Below, piece by piece: positions 28,707 to 37,975 of a stretch of 64,000 bases of DNA (positions within the stretch are counted from its first letter, which is position 1; every line of letters begins with the position of its first letter). The notes below the pieces were generated by a model that saw nothing but the letters and a program-made list of their open reading frames with translations, searched no databases and was not told the DNA's origin. The DNA lies in assembly GCA_964537715.1 (NCBI GenBank), contig CAZIAH010000005.1, positions 1 to 64,000 on the forward strand, given 5' to 3'. A program made the position numbers and the translations under genes. The DNA comes from CAZTZL01 sp964537715 (lineage in GTDB: Bacteria; Zhuqueibacterota; QNDG01; DSAB01).

Positions 28707-31022
28707 TTATTTCAGCAACATCATCTTCTTAACTTTAACGAAGTCACCAGATTCAATGCGGTAAAAATAGATACCAGATGAAAATGATGCAGCTTTGAAT
28801 GAAACAGTGTAGACACCGGCAGCCTTTTCCTGATCTACTAATGTAGTAACAACTTGACCTAACGCATTATAGATCTTTAATGTTGTCTTGCCTGCTTTCG
28901 GTAAGCTATACTTAATAATGGTCTCCGGGTTAAACGGATTTGGATAGTTTTGCTCAAGAGCATAAACTGTCGGGATTGTACTGTTAGCTTCAGCAACCGA
29001 AGTCGGTTCTTCAACTTTCCCAAGCTCAGCCATACGGGCAACTTCATTGAAGAAGACTTGCTGGGCATCATCAGAGAAGTTATCGTAATTGAATGGGCCT
29101 GCTGCCGTTTCATAAAAATGGTCATTACCGTTTCCAATTAAAGTACGGTAGCCAGCAGCATAGTCACCCGCGCCATCGTAAAACTCTGTCCACGGATCCC
29201 AACGTACAAAGAACACATTGGAGTTGCTGGCAGAGCGCGCTAATACTGTGCCGTTACCGCCATCTGTGGTCACAATATAATCGTATGGAGTAGAACACCA
29301 ATCCATCGTACTATCCGCTGCAAGAGTGGCACCGGCGAATACAGCATCATCCGGGGTTTCTATTTTGGCGCTAACGGTTTCACCAGCAACATCGTACGTA
29401 GTGATCGAGGTTGATTGTAGCCAGTTTAATCTGTTGCTGCGAGCAGCCCATGGCGTCATCAGCACTAAAGGAGAAGTGATGGCGTTCCATGTCGGTTTTT
29501 TTGATGCATCAAAGTTTCCGCTAAGAGGTGAACGTGCGACGATAACCAAATCAGCAGCATTCAAAGTATCAATCAGGCCCTGGGAAGCTTGGCTAAGATC
29601 TGCGCTGAATACTGTGCTAACAGCATATCCCTGTGCTTCTAATCCATCAATTAAATATTGGTCAGCGTGTTCTTGTATATCAGGATTCATCTTGGCGGGA
29701 TCGCTGAAAAGAACAATTTCTTTGTCCAAACCTACCGGTTTTTCAACTTTTCCAAGCTCAGCCATACGGGCAACTTCATTGAAGAAGACTTGCTGGGCAT
29801 CATCAGAGAAGTTATCGTAATTGAATGGGCCTGCTGCCGTTTCATAAAAATGGTCATTACCGTTTCCAATTAAAGTACGGTAGCCAGCAGCATAGTCACC
29901 CGCGCCATCGTAAAACTCTGTCCACGGATCCCAACGTACAAAGAACACATTGGAGTTGCTGGCAGAGCGCGCTAATACTGTGCCGTTACCGCCATCTGTG
30001 GTCACAATATAATCGTATGGAGTAGAACACCAATCCATCGTACTATCCGCTGCAAGAGTGGCACCGGCGAATACAGCATCATCCGGGGTTTCTATTTTGG
30101 CGCTAACGGTTTCACCAGCAACATCGTACGTAGTGATCGAGGTTGATTGTAGCCAGTTTAATCTGTTGCTGCGAGCAGCCCATGGCGTCATCAGCACTAA
30201 AGGAGAAGTGATGGCGTTCCATGTCGGTTTTTTTGATGCATCAAAGTTTCCGCTAAGAGGTGAACGTGCGACGATAACCAAATCAGCAGCATTCAAAGTA
30301 TCAATCAGGCCCTGGGAAGCTTGGCTAAGATCTGCGCTGAATACTGTGCTAACAGCATATCCCTGTGCTTCTAATCCATCAATTAAATATTGGTCAGCGT
30401 GTTCTTGTATATCAGGATTCATCTTGGCGGGATCGCTGACAAGAACGATTTCTTTAGGATTCCAATCAGTACTAGGATTAAAAGTATCGCTGGTTGTTAC
30501 AATGATATGATCTATGGCAGCCCCTCTTTCTCTGAGATAAATTGTCAATGTATGAGCTCCTGCAGTAGGAATATTAAAGGAAGTAGGTCCCTTTACCCAT
30601 TCCCATACTCCGTAACTTCCATGTGGAATCATATCGTTTTGACTAGCAATACTATCACCTAGGCCATAGTAGAATGAGTCATTCTGTCCATCAATAAAAT
30701 ACTTGCGGACCCAGATGTAGTGTGCGCCGGTTTTCGTGAAGTTTATATTATAAGATAAAGCAGGCGCATCAGTCTCAGCCGTTGTATTTGGATTATAAAC
30801 TCCAGCATCCGTACCTTGCATATAGCTTGAACCTAAAAATCCTGCAAAAGTGGTTGAATCAGCAAAAGTATCACCCTTGGATCCATCGCGCAGCGAATCA
30901 TAGTCTTCAGCCGGCATTGTGACTAAACCAAGAAAATCAGATTTCTGGGTGAAGTCGGCGTATGCGCTGCTAAAACAAAGCAGCACTAATGATAACAGAA
31001 TGAAAGATAACTTATCTCGCAT
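28707..31022 (-). CDS. Secreted protein with CBM-like N-domain, two near-identical modules and type IX tail
   Basis: From the chosen start the protein has 771 residues: signal peptide (1-22), an N-terminal beta-rich domain (about 25-185) resembling CBM6/35-type sandwiches (I-W-V-R-K-Y-F, then H-T-L-T-I-Y-L-R-E-R), two almost identical modules (about 190-427 and 434-671), and a type IX tail (about 690-771, N-Y-P-N-P-F-N-P). The modules begin I-V-L-x-S-D-P-A-K-M-N-P and look alpha/beta, with L-V-I-V-A-R-S and L-V-L-M-T-P-W-A; no enzyme family is recognised. The start at 31022 has GGAGGAGG upstream. Frames opening earlier lack a signal peptide at the start. It has its own terminator and a 200-base upstream gap, so it is probably a separate, well-expressed unit. 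Confidence 0.8.
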   Translation of the reverse strand: MRDKLSFILLSLVLLCFSSAYADFTQKSDFLGLVTMPAEDYDSLRDGSKGDTFADSTTFAGFLGSSYMQGTDAGVYNPNTTAETDAPALSYNINFTKTGAHYIWVRKYFIDGQNDSFYYGLGDSIASQNDMIPHGSYGVWEWVKGPTSFNIPTAGAHTLTIYLRERGAAIDHIIVTTSDTFNPSTDWNPKEIVLVSDPAKMNPDIQEHADQYLIDGLEAQGYAVSTVFSADLSQASQGLIDTLNAADLVIVARSPLSGNFDASKKPTWNAITSPLVLMTPWAARSNRLNWLQSTSITTYDVAGETVSAKIETPDDAVFAGATLAADSTMDWCSTPYDYIVTTDGGNGTVLARSASNSNVFFVRWDPWTEFYDGAGDYAAGYRTLIGNGNDHFYETAAGPFNYDNFSDDAQQVFFNEVARMAELGKVEKPVGLDKEIVLFSDPAKMNPDIQEHADQYLIDGLEAQGYAVSTVFSADLSQASQGLIDTLNAADLVIVARSPLSGNFDASKKPTWNAITSPLVLMTPWAARSNRLNWLQSTSITTYDVAGETVSAKIETPDDAVFAGATLAADSTMDWCSTPYDYIVTTDGGNGTVLARSASNSNVFFVRWDPWTEFYDGAGDYAAGYRTLIGNGNDHFYETAAGPFNYDNFSDDAQQVFFNEVARMAELGKVEEPTSVAEANSTIPTVYALEQNYPNPFNPETIIKYSLPKAGKTTLKIYNALGQVVTTLVDQEKAAGVYTVSFKAASFSSGIYFYRIESGDFVKVKKMMLLK
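29010..29723 (-). repeat. 714-bp direct repeat, copy 2 (C-terminal module)
   Basis: This stretch matches 29742-30455 at a constant offset of 732 bases with only about three mismatches, all near the ends. It encodes the second of the two modules. The 18 bases between the copies encode a short linker. Confidence 0.93.
29742..30455 (-). repeat. 714-bp direct repeat, copy 1 (N-terminal module)
   Basis: This is the partner of 29010-29723. The two copies agree in every reading frame examined, so the match is at DNA level and not only protein level. That points to a very recent duplication, gene conversion or an assembly effect. Confidence 0.93.
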
Positions 31023-31222
31023 TTCCTCCTCCTTCATTTTGTTGTACGAGTTAATGTGATTCATGACCTTTACTTCCTGAATTGTTATAAGAAATCTCAC
31101 CTCCTTTCTTCAATAAATTTTTGATGAAAATATTAAAGCAAATGATAGATTTAAAAATAAATATATATTTGCCTTCACCGATAATCATACACCTGGCATA
31201 TATTAATTATGGATGTACGAAC

Positions 31223-32887
31223 TTACTTTAAAAGTAGCATCTTCTTTTGAATCCAATAAGATCCTGATGAGTTTAAAATTTTTAAACGATAAAAATAAAT
31301 TCCCGATGAAACTTGCTCCCCTGAATCATTTCTGCTGTCCCATTGTACTCTGAATTCACCTTCATTCTGGTATTGTTGAGCAAGAGTCTTTACTTTTTGA
31401 CCAGCACAGTTATAAACATTTAAAGTTACATGAGCAGGTTTATCCAGAGCATAACGAATTGTAGTTGTCGGATTGAATGGATTCGGATAATTCTGAAATA
31501 AGCTCATATTATCAGGCACGATTTTATTTTTATCCTCAACGGCTGTAGTGTTCTCAACTTCAAATGCTCCAAGATCGGGTGCATTATTAAGAAAGGGGAA
31601 TCCAATATCCACACCGGCGTCAATAATGGCACTTCCGGGAGCCGGACGTAAAAAATCAATGTCAGGTAAACTGCCATTCTCTTTGCGGGGCGACGTTAAT
31701 AAATCCATATCAAGACTTATAAAATCGTCATCTGATAGAGTGATTGGCAAATCAAATGAATTGTATTCCGAAGTATTTTGGGCGGTATCGATATACGCTG
31801 TATGCTTATATCCTATTACCTTCTGATAACTTAGGTTGTTTTTAAGCACATGATCATAGCCATCACCGTCAATATTATCTGCATCGTCACGGCTTGGACG
31901 GTTTAACATATTAAAATTGGTTACATTCAGATAGGCTGAATTGTTGAACCAGTCATTTCCTGCTAAATGATGGTTAGAATAGAATCCATTAGCTTTATTC
32001 TTCACGGCAACACAAAACCTGACAGTATTTCTTGGAACCGGATCAGGGATTTTATCTGCTGTATCATGCGCATATCCGCCTGCTTTAAAACCGTTTCCAT
32101 CTCCCAGACTTTGAAAGTTTGATGAATATCCGTTATAAAAAGCCCAGCAACTGTCAAAAACAACGGATTCATCGGCGCGGATAATATCAAAGCCGTCATC
32201 ACTGTTAAACCAGGCGCGGCAGCCTCTAAAAACATTACCGGCGCCACCAGCATCGGGATGACAGCCAAAACCATCACAATTGCTGCCCAATCCATCTTCC
32301 GAAACATTATCCCAATTTCGATACGAATCACAATTTAAAAACAAATTGCCGCCACCTTTATAGTGACGCAGCCCGGTGCCAACATTGTTGTGCATGCTGA
32401 TCTGTTCATATATATTATTATTCCCCCGGCTGTAAATACAATAAGACTCGGTGTGTGTTGTAATGGTTACCTGAATGCCGGTCATTTCCAGCCCTTTAAG
32501 GTGAATATAACTTCCGGCCATCCAGATACCTACCACACGTTGATCGGCCGGCTTAACAGCGGAAAAATCAAAAACAGGCTGCTCACCCGGATATGCCCAG
32601 TACTTTATAGTTTGTCCGGCCAGGCCGCTTTTATCCAGATAACTAATACAGGCAAATAAATTCTGTTGAACGCTGGATATCTGGTTTTCCCGAACATTGT
32701 ATAATCCGCCACGAATGTAAACTGTGTCACCTGGATTAACGAAGGTCTGAGCTTGTTGAATGGATTCGACAGGTTGATCGATTGTTCCCGGATTTGAATC
32801 GTCTCCATCCGGCGCCACAAAATATTGAGATGCGAAAGAAAGATTTAGAATTGCCAAGATAAATATGGTGATTAAAATCAATCTCAT
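31223..32887 (-). CDS. PL9 pectate/rhamnogalacturonan lyase with type IX tail
   Basis: From the chosen start the protein has about 554 residues: signal peptide, then a right-handed beta-helix starting Y-F-V-A-P-D-G-D-D-S-N-P-G-T, and a C-terminal type IX tail (N-Y-P-N-P-F-N-P, ending M-L-L-L-K). PL9 landmarks are G-L-R-H-Y-K-G-G, the D-G-F-G-C-H block and the calcium-site motif N-S-D-D-G-F-D. PL9 covers endo-pectate lyases and RG lyases; the RG-I setting favours the latter, as an inference. The ATG at 32887 gives a compact signal peptide and has GGGGAA upstream. The ATG at 32920 overlaps the DUF6250 stop as ATGA, so coupled initiation there is possible. Confidence 0.87.
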   Translation of the reverse strand: MRLILITIFILAILNLSFASQYFVAPDGDDSNPGTIDQPVESIQQAQTFVNPGDTVYIRGGLYNVRENQISSVQQNLFACISYLDKSGLAGQTIKYWAYPGEQPVFDFSAVKPADQRVVGIWMAGSYIHLKGLEMTGIQVTITTHTESYCIYSRGNNNIYEQISMHNNVGTGLRHYKGGGNLFLNCDSYRNWDNVSEDGLGSNCDGFGCHPDAGGAGNVFRGCRAWFNSDDGFDIIRADESVVFDSCWAFYNGYSSNFQSLGDGNGFKAGGYAHDTADKIPDPVPRNTVRFCVAVKNKANGFYSNHHLAGNDWFNNSAYLNVTNFNMLNRPSRDDADNIDGDGYDHVLKNNLSYQKVIGYKHTAYIDTAQNTSEYNSFDLPITLSDDDFISLDMDLLTSPRKENGSLPDIDFLRPAPGSAIIDAGVDIGFPFLNNAPDLGAFEVENTTAVEDKNKIVPDNMSLFQNYPNPFNPTTTIRYALDKPAHVTLNVYNCAGQKVKTLAQQYQNEGEFRVQWDSRNDSGEQVSSGIYFYRLKILNSSGSYWIQKKMLLLK

Positions 32888-32916
32888 AATTTCCCCATTT
32901 TTTTCAACTGGTTTTT

Positions 32917-33648
32917 TCATTTCAGTTCGTACACTTTAAAATGTTCCACTTCCTGATGCGATTTCACCGTTCGAAAGCCAAAATAACCTTCAGTTAAGGG
33001 CTCGTTATCCTTAAAAGAAAAATACGGCTCACTATCCACAAAAACCTGAGTCGTTCCATTGTAAACCACAATTTGAATCAAATAATTTCTATTGGGTTGA
33101 AGCAGGTGCTGCTCATCTTGTAAATCAAATAAAAGCGAGCGTTCACCGGTTCCCTGATATTTCCGGAAACGAGTGGTGCTATTACTGTTGCCGCCAATAC
33201 CGGCATAATAAAGCCGCAGAGAATCATATTGTGAAAATATTCCGTTTCGTGTAAACACATTTTCCTGTCGAGGATCGATTGCCATCCAAAATTGATTGAG
33301 ATCGGACAAACGATCGTTTTTTCCATTGTTCATGACCACTTTTCGATGGTACTCAATCATGATGTTCCCTGACAGCTTTTTATTAAACCAGACAGTGGCG
33401 CCGTTATCGACATCAATGACCAGCTTGCCTTTCTCAATCCCCACTTTTGAGTTGGGTGAGTTCGGCGTCTCAACTATCCAATTATTCATATCCTGTTCAA
33501 AATTATCATTATAAAGTAGCTGGACTTTTTTATACTGCTCAACAGAACCTGAATCAGCAACGTTTTGGGCCTGTATTGTGTTCTGAAATCCACATGTAAA
33601 CAAAAAGCACAATAAAATCAATAAAATAGTGAAATCAATTTGTCTCAA
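32917..33648 (-). CDS. DUF6250-domain exported protein
   Basis: This 243-residue protein has a signal peptide (about 1-27) and a single concanavalin-like sandwich. Diagnostic blocks are N-D-N-F-E-Q-D, G-A-T-V-W-F-N-K-K-L-S-G, I-E-Y-H-R-K-V-V and N-D-R-L-S-D-L-N-Q-F-W-M-A-I-D-P, which match the DUF6250 family seen beside rhamnogalacturonan enzymes. The function is not established; a sugar-binding or lyase-like role is possible. The start codon is TTG, supported by a perfect AAGGAGG six bases upstream. It lies 15 bases after the DUF4861 gene and overlaps the first ATG of PL9 by four bases. Confidence 0.75.
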   Translation of the reverse strand: MRQIDFTILLILLCFLFTCGFQNTIQAQNVADSGSVEQYKKVQLLYNDNFEQDMNNWIVETPNSPNSKVGIEKGKLVIDVDNGATVWFNKKLSGNIMIEYHRKVVMNNGKNDRLSDLNQFWMAIDPRQENVFTRNGIFSQYDSLRLYYAGIGGNSNSTTRFRKYQGTGERSLLFDLQDEQHLLQPNRNYLIQIVVYNGTTQVFVDSEPYFSFKDNEPLTEGYFGFRTVKSHQEVEHFKVYELK

Positions 33649-33663
33649 GGATACCTCCTTAAT

Positions 33664-35004
33664 CTATTCGATTGTCACCTTAACTTTTGCCGAAAGTTGT
33701 TGCACCAAATTTGTGATATAGTCTTTGAAAAAATCAGCGTCTTTAAAACGTTCATCGCTCAATTCCCATCCCGCCGCTGCATAGTAGGTAACAGGTTTAT
33801 CATTTTCAACTTTCAACCTGGCCAAGTATGTATTGCTCAATGGCCCCTGTTTCGGCGCCTCCGTATAACCAAGATACAGATCACTTGGTACAATCAGCGC
33901 CATTCCAAGCCACCATTGACGGTTATAAGTCTGCATATCATGAGTCAACAAGACCTGCCATTGATCATTAACGGAGATGACCTGCAGCGGATTTTGGTTA
34001 TTGCTGTTCACCAGGCCGACGATCAGTTCTTCATCGCCCTGCAATCCAGAAAACTGTACTGTATTTTGATAGGCATACATACCCGGCCAGATGCTGGTGG
34101 TTTCATCTACCTGGTAGTTTCGTCCTTCATCCGGTTGCCAGTTTTCATAATGATAGCTTAAAACCGATTTCACAGGACCTTCCGCCATAATGCGGAATGT
34201 GGTTTTCTCAACATTGTTGATCGAATCATCAACCGTTACACCCAGACGCAGCAATTGGTCACTGGTTTTCAAACCATAACCCCCAAGTCCCACAGAGTTG
34301 CCGACCGACAGGATATCGCGCCCCCAATCCGCCATGACATGATAGTTATCTTCGACGGCACCCTGTTCATTTATCCCAACATTTTCTGGTGACATAAATG
34401 AAGCCGTTTTCCCAAACAAATCGTTGGCATTGCGACCATCCAGATAATGGCGGAAACCAATTTTATCATTTTCCCATGAAGGGCCATCGGTCTGGTAGCG
34501 CTGGAAACCGATACTCTTTGGCAAATCCCCAGCATATAAAGTCTCGCTGACCGCAGGTTCTACCGGGGTATCAGTAGAACTGCGCTTTCCAAAACGGGCG
34601 CTGGTACGCACGATATATTTGGGCTCTTTATTTACCCACAGTAAAAAATATGTTTCCGTTGTATTTGCAGGCAAATTGACTACAAAAAATAATTCATCCC
34701 ATTTTTTATCTCCATTAAGATCATTCAATTGAGAAGCAACCGTATCGCCCTTATCAGAGATAATCAACGGGTAATGGGTACCTGCCCCAGGACTTTCAAT
34801 TTGTGAGCGGTCAATAGATATGGCCTTATCAGTCAGGACAATCGCAAAGTTGTTTGCAAGAGTCATCTTTGTCTTTCCAGGCACAGGCTGACATTGGTTA
34901 AGAAGAAAGATTGAAATCAACACAGCACTTGTGGTTAATGCAAAATGATTTTTTATTTTGCCTAATGTTGCCCCTTTATTTGGGTGTTTTAAATTATTCT
35001 TCAT
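33664..35004 (-). CDS. DUF4861-domain lipoprotein
   Basis: This 446-residue protein has a lipoprotein signal (hydrophobic run ending L-L-N-Q-C). The rest matches DUF4861: an early R-S-Q-I region, N-D-K-I-G-F-R-H-Y-L-D-G-R-N-A, G-P-V-K-S-V-L-S-Y-H-Y and E-G-R-N-Y-Q-V-D-E-T. DUF4861 proteins accompany pectin and alginate clusters and are beta-sandwich proteins of unknown activity. The start at 35004 has AAGGA and overlaps the end of the PL26-like gene by 11 bases, which implies translational coupling and a linked function. Confidence 0.75.
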   Translation of the reverse strand: MKNNLKHPNKGATLGKIKNHFALTTSAVLISIFLLNQCQPVPGKTKMTLANNFAIVLTDKAISIDRSQIESPGAGTHYPLIISDKGDTVASQLNDLNGDKKWDELFFVVNLPANTTETYFLLWVNKEPKYIVRTSARFGKRSSTDTPVEPAVSETLYAGDLPKSIGFQRYQTDGPSWENDKIGFRHYLDGRNANDLFGKTASFMSPENVGINEQGAVEDNYHVMADWGRDILSVGNSVGLGGYGLKTSDQLLRLGVTVDDSINNVEKTTFRIMAEGPVKSVLSYHYENWQPDEGRNYQVDETTSIWPGMYAYQNTVQFSGLQGDEELIVGLVNSNNQNPLQVISVNDQWQVLLTHDMQTYNRQWWLGMALIVPSDLYLGYTEAPKQGPLSNTYLARLKVENDKPVTYYAAAGWELSDERFKDADFFKDYITNLVQQLSAKVKVTIE

Positions 35005-37756
35005 CTTGTATCCTTGGGTTATCTTCAGGAAGTTGGTCGCCGATAAAATCCAGCAATTCAATAGCGTTCAGACACCATTGTGCAGTGTTATTGGTGGAAA
35101 CTCCCTTCACCTCATACACCGGCTGCAGGCTTTGAACTCCGTCAAATAGCTGCATAGTGAAATCAGTATAATAATATCTGTCTCCGGTATTAAAAAACTC
35201 ATCCCAGGCTCTTTCTGCATAGGTTTTGTCCCCCGTCATTTTCGCATAATAGGCCGGAAGACGGGCATACCATGGGCCAGGTTTCCCCAACTCAACCGCT
35301 ATACCGAATTCTTTTTCAATTTCATTTTCAGGTGCGGCATATAATCTACAGAACTGCATCCAAAGTTTGTCCCATTTTTTATCCTGAAGAAGATGGGTCA
35401 ATTCAAAAGCAACTTCAGGACCTCCCATCAAAACAGATAAATGTAGATAGCCGATATCATTTTCATCCAGTTGATGCAATTTGTAGGTTTCCGGATCGTA
35501 TCCAAAGGCCGCTCGCTTGCCGGAATAGAAACCATAGGGCATGTCATACAAACTGTTCACTCCGGCCATGATTCGGTCACGATACATTGTATTCCCTGTG
35601 CGTTCCCATTCAGTCATCCAGTTGCCAACCAAGGCCAGCCAGTCAGGGCCAACGCGGGCGTGGGTTGGGTATTTGCTTTTTTCCAATATCAAACGAAGCG
35701 GATCAATTTTGCCAATTGCTTCGTTGGAAGCATCCACAGTCGCACGCATCAAATCGCCTGTTCGTTCATCCGTGGTGAGATAATAATAAAATCGACCTAA
35801 AGCTGCCTGCGAAATACGCACCTCTTTGGCGCCGCAGCCCCAATGAATCACGTTGTGACGGGAACCCAATCCCTTAAACCGTCCCAAATGATAGACATCG
35901 ACTTCGCCCGTGTGACGCATCATCGCCTCTGCCATGCGGAAAATATCTTCACGTCCAGATCTCAGATAACTGTACCACAACCACAGGTTGGGCATCAATT
36001 CGGTATTGTCCCAGGCATAGCCTCCCATATCGTATTTCCAGGTGTGCCGGTCATGATCGTAACTATGCCTTATGTCACCATAATTCCAGAAGCCATACCA
36101 ATGCCTCTGCTCCACTTCCAACTGATAGTATTTAATCGCATTGTCAAGCTGATCCTCTATCCAGCGCTTTCCTTTTGTACTTCGGTCAGGTAAACTCCAC
36201 ACGCCGAAAACAGGAATGCTGTGGATATATTCCGAAGAGACAATAAGTAAAGGTGGTTGATTCCCCAGGTGTACAATTTTATTCAAGGTTCCATAAGACG
36301 GTACTTCGGGTGATGCATACAGCAGAATTTCGCTTGTGCGAGCTACCCCGGTGGCTGTGCTGAATCCCGGTTGAACATCTTCATAACTGGCCTGGAGTGT
36401 GTGGCCCCAGGCAAGTGTGTCGTAATGACGCATGTCCATGGCCTCGGCCTCAGGAGACCAGAGCCAGGCCATCAGTTGGGCCTCATCATCTTTAACATTG
36501 CGAATTTCCAACGCTGATGGAAAGGATTGCCAAAAATCACGAACACAAACCGTCAATCCGCCGGACACATCCCCGACAAAAGCCATTCCTTCGGAACGTT
36601 TGCCATAGCCGGCGTCAATCCAGGCGCTTTCATTGTTGGTTCTTTTTTGCACCCGAAATCCATCGGCATTCAATTGTTCCAGCCTGAAATCATTCCAGCT
36701 TGCCCAGTGCTCAAACAGGAATTGTACTTTTTCAGGGAAACTATCAGGTTCGGCAATCCGTTCGCCTGTAAGCTGTTTGGCGTAAAAGTTTTCACGGGTT
36801 TCAAAATTAAAGAGCGGGAAACTGCCGTTGAGCGGCTGGCATGGTTCATCCCACAATCCTCCGTTTACTCCCGAAAAACGAATATGCCGGTTATATAACT
36901 GTTCATCCAACGGCACGTTAAAAACCAGCCCCAGACCACGGATAAAATCTTTTTGTTGATCCCCATCGTAAACAATGGTATTTACCATACGAATCGATTG
37001 CAGTCCGGCATAAAAATACAACCGGACAATAAATGGCAACCAGCTTCGGTTGGTTGAGTCCGACACGTGCCTGCCTTCAATTTTAACCACTGCCCTGACC
37101 GGACCACTCTGCTCGATGGTTACTCTTTCGACTATACCTGTGAACTTTTCTTTGGATGGCTGAACACCGAATTCCTGATCCGGTCCATTCTGAAGAATAC
37201 AAATCAGTTTTCCATCGGAAGAAATTACTTTTCCATTCATTTTTATAGAACGAATTAAGAGTCTGCCAATTTTTGGAATTTCGCATTGCATAATACCGGT
37301 ACTAATCAGTAAAGCATCATTGGATTCAGATAATTCGACCTTTGTTTTTGGCAGATTAGCGCCGGACTTTTTTACATGTTCCAGTACGAAAGCAGTTCCG
37401 GCATTGGAATCGACTACAGCGCTTAGGCCTACCCATTTTAGGGAACCATCCGGCCAATATGCCAAAGGCCAGGATTGCACAGGCAAAGCCTCTCCCTGTT
37501 CATTTTTCAATATATAACTGCTCGATGGATCAATCTCCCCTTCCGGCAGCGGCACACCCCAACTTACTCCTGCTGAAATCGACGGGGCCTTTCCTCCAAG
37601 CCATGATAGTTTAATCGGGTCGACTTCCCGGGCAAATAGCGTATCCTGATCAATACCAACAATGATTAATAACCAGCAAAATAGAATTAGCCAAATTCTT
37701 TGCTTACATCGATAATGATGTTGTAAGGTTATCAAATTATTTCTTATGAATTGCAT
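34994..37756 (-). CDS. PL26/PcRGLX-like (YetA-type) exo-rhamnogalacturonan lyase family protein, exported
   Basis: This 920-residue protein has a long basic leader and a hydrophobic signal (about residues 22-44). Three parts follow: an N-terminal domain (K-L-S-W-L-G-G, G-V-S-W-G-V-P-L-P-E-G), a large central beta-sandwich (F-I-V-R-L-Y-F-Y-A-G, I-R-M-V-N-T) and a C-terminal alpha/alpha toroid (E-L-M-P-N-L-W-L-W-Y, H-W-G-C-G-A-K-E-V-R). This order matches the PcRGLX/YetA family, whose founding member releases unsaturated galacturonyl-rhamnose from chain ends. It lacks a type IX tail. It is coupled to the DUF4861 gene and stands 180 bases after GH105, whose product would process its unsaturated disaccharide. 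Confidence 0.82.
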   Translation of the reverse strand: MQFIRNNLITLQHHYRCKQRIWLILFCWLLIIVGIDQDTLFAREVDPIKLSWLGGKAPSISAGVSWGVPLPEGEIDPSSSYILKNEQGEALPVQSWPLAYWPDGSLKWVGLSAVVDSNAGTAFVLEHVKKSGANLPKTKVELSESNDALLISTGIMQCEIPKIGRLLIRSIKMNGKVISSDGKLICILQNGPDQEFGVQPSKEKFTGIVERVTIEQSGPVRAVVKIEGRHVSDSTNRSWLPFIVRLYFYAGLQSIRMVNTIVYDGDQQKDFIRGLGLVFNVPLDEQLYNRHIRFSGVNGGLWDEPCQPLNGSFPLFNFETRENFYAKQLTGERIAEPDSFPEKVQFLFEHWASWNDFRLEQLNADGFRVQKRTNNESAWIDAGYGKRSEGMAFVGDVSGGLTVCVRDFWQSFPSALEIRNVKDDEAQLMAWLWSPEAEAMDMRHYDTLAWGHTLQASYEDVQPGFSTATGVARTSEILLYASPEVPSYGTLNKIVHLGNQPPLLIVSSEYIHSIPVFGVWSLPDRSTKGKRWIEDQLDNAIKYYQLEVEQRHWYGFWNYGDIRHSYDHDRHTWKYDMGGYAWDNTELMPNLWLWYSYLRSGREDIFRMAEAMMRHTGEVDVYHLGRFKGLGSRHNVIHWGCGAKEVRISQAALGRFYYYLTTDERTGDLMRATVDASNEAIGKIDPLRLILEKSKYPTHARVGPDWLALVGNWMTEWERTGNTMYRDRIMAGVNSLYDMPYGFYSGKRAAFGYDPETYKLHQLDENDIGYLHLSVLMGGPEVAFELTHLLQDKKWDKLWMQFCRLYAAPENEIEKEFGIAVELGKPGPWYARLPAYYAKMTGDKTYAERAWDEFFNTGDRYYYTDFTMQLFDGVQSLQPVYEVKGVSTNNTAQWCLNAIELLDFIGDQLPEDNPRIQDEE

Positions 37757-37840
37757 GGCTATCTGAGTTTTATATTTTTAAGCACATCTCAAACACAACT
37801 CGTGTTTTGAACTGCAATTACATATATCATAGAGTCGGTA

Positions 37841-37975
37841 TCAATGGGCTAACCGCAAATCCCAGTTATCAATGGTGGTTAAACTTTTTCCATCTTTATC
37901 ACTCAGGGTAACATAAATATCATTATATATTTTTTTTATTTTGAATTCTTTAAACGGATAATCTCTATACCTGCA
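37841..37975 (-). pseudogene. Possible C-terminal gene remnant in the GH105-PL26 gap
   Basis: A 44-codon frame, offset from GH105 and running from its last codons to a TGA at 37841-37843, reads like a protein C-terminus (I-Y-N-D-I-Y-V-T-L-S-D-K-D-G-K, then N-W-D-L-R-L). It has no plausible start codon. It may be the remains of a deleted gene, an alternative frame-shifted end for GH105, or chance. No family is recognised. Confidence 0.2.

Noticed and set aside
29010..30455. Repeat array that could be read as CRISPR or a mobile element
   Set aside because: The units are 714 bp, in frame and only two in number, with no spacers, inverted ends or transposase.
29326..30510. Two long plus-strand frames (165 and 151 codons) opposite the duplicated modules
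   Set aside because: They are mirror frames of the repeated coding sequence, identical because the DNA is duplicated. They have no ribosome site and no protein-like features.
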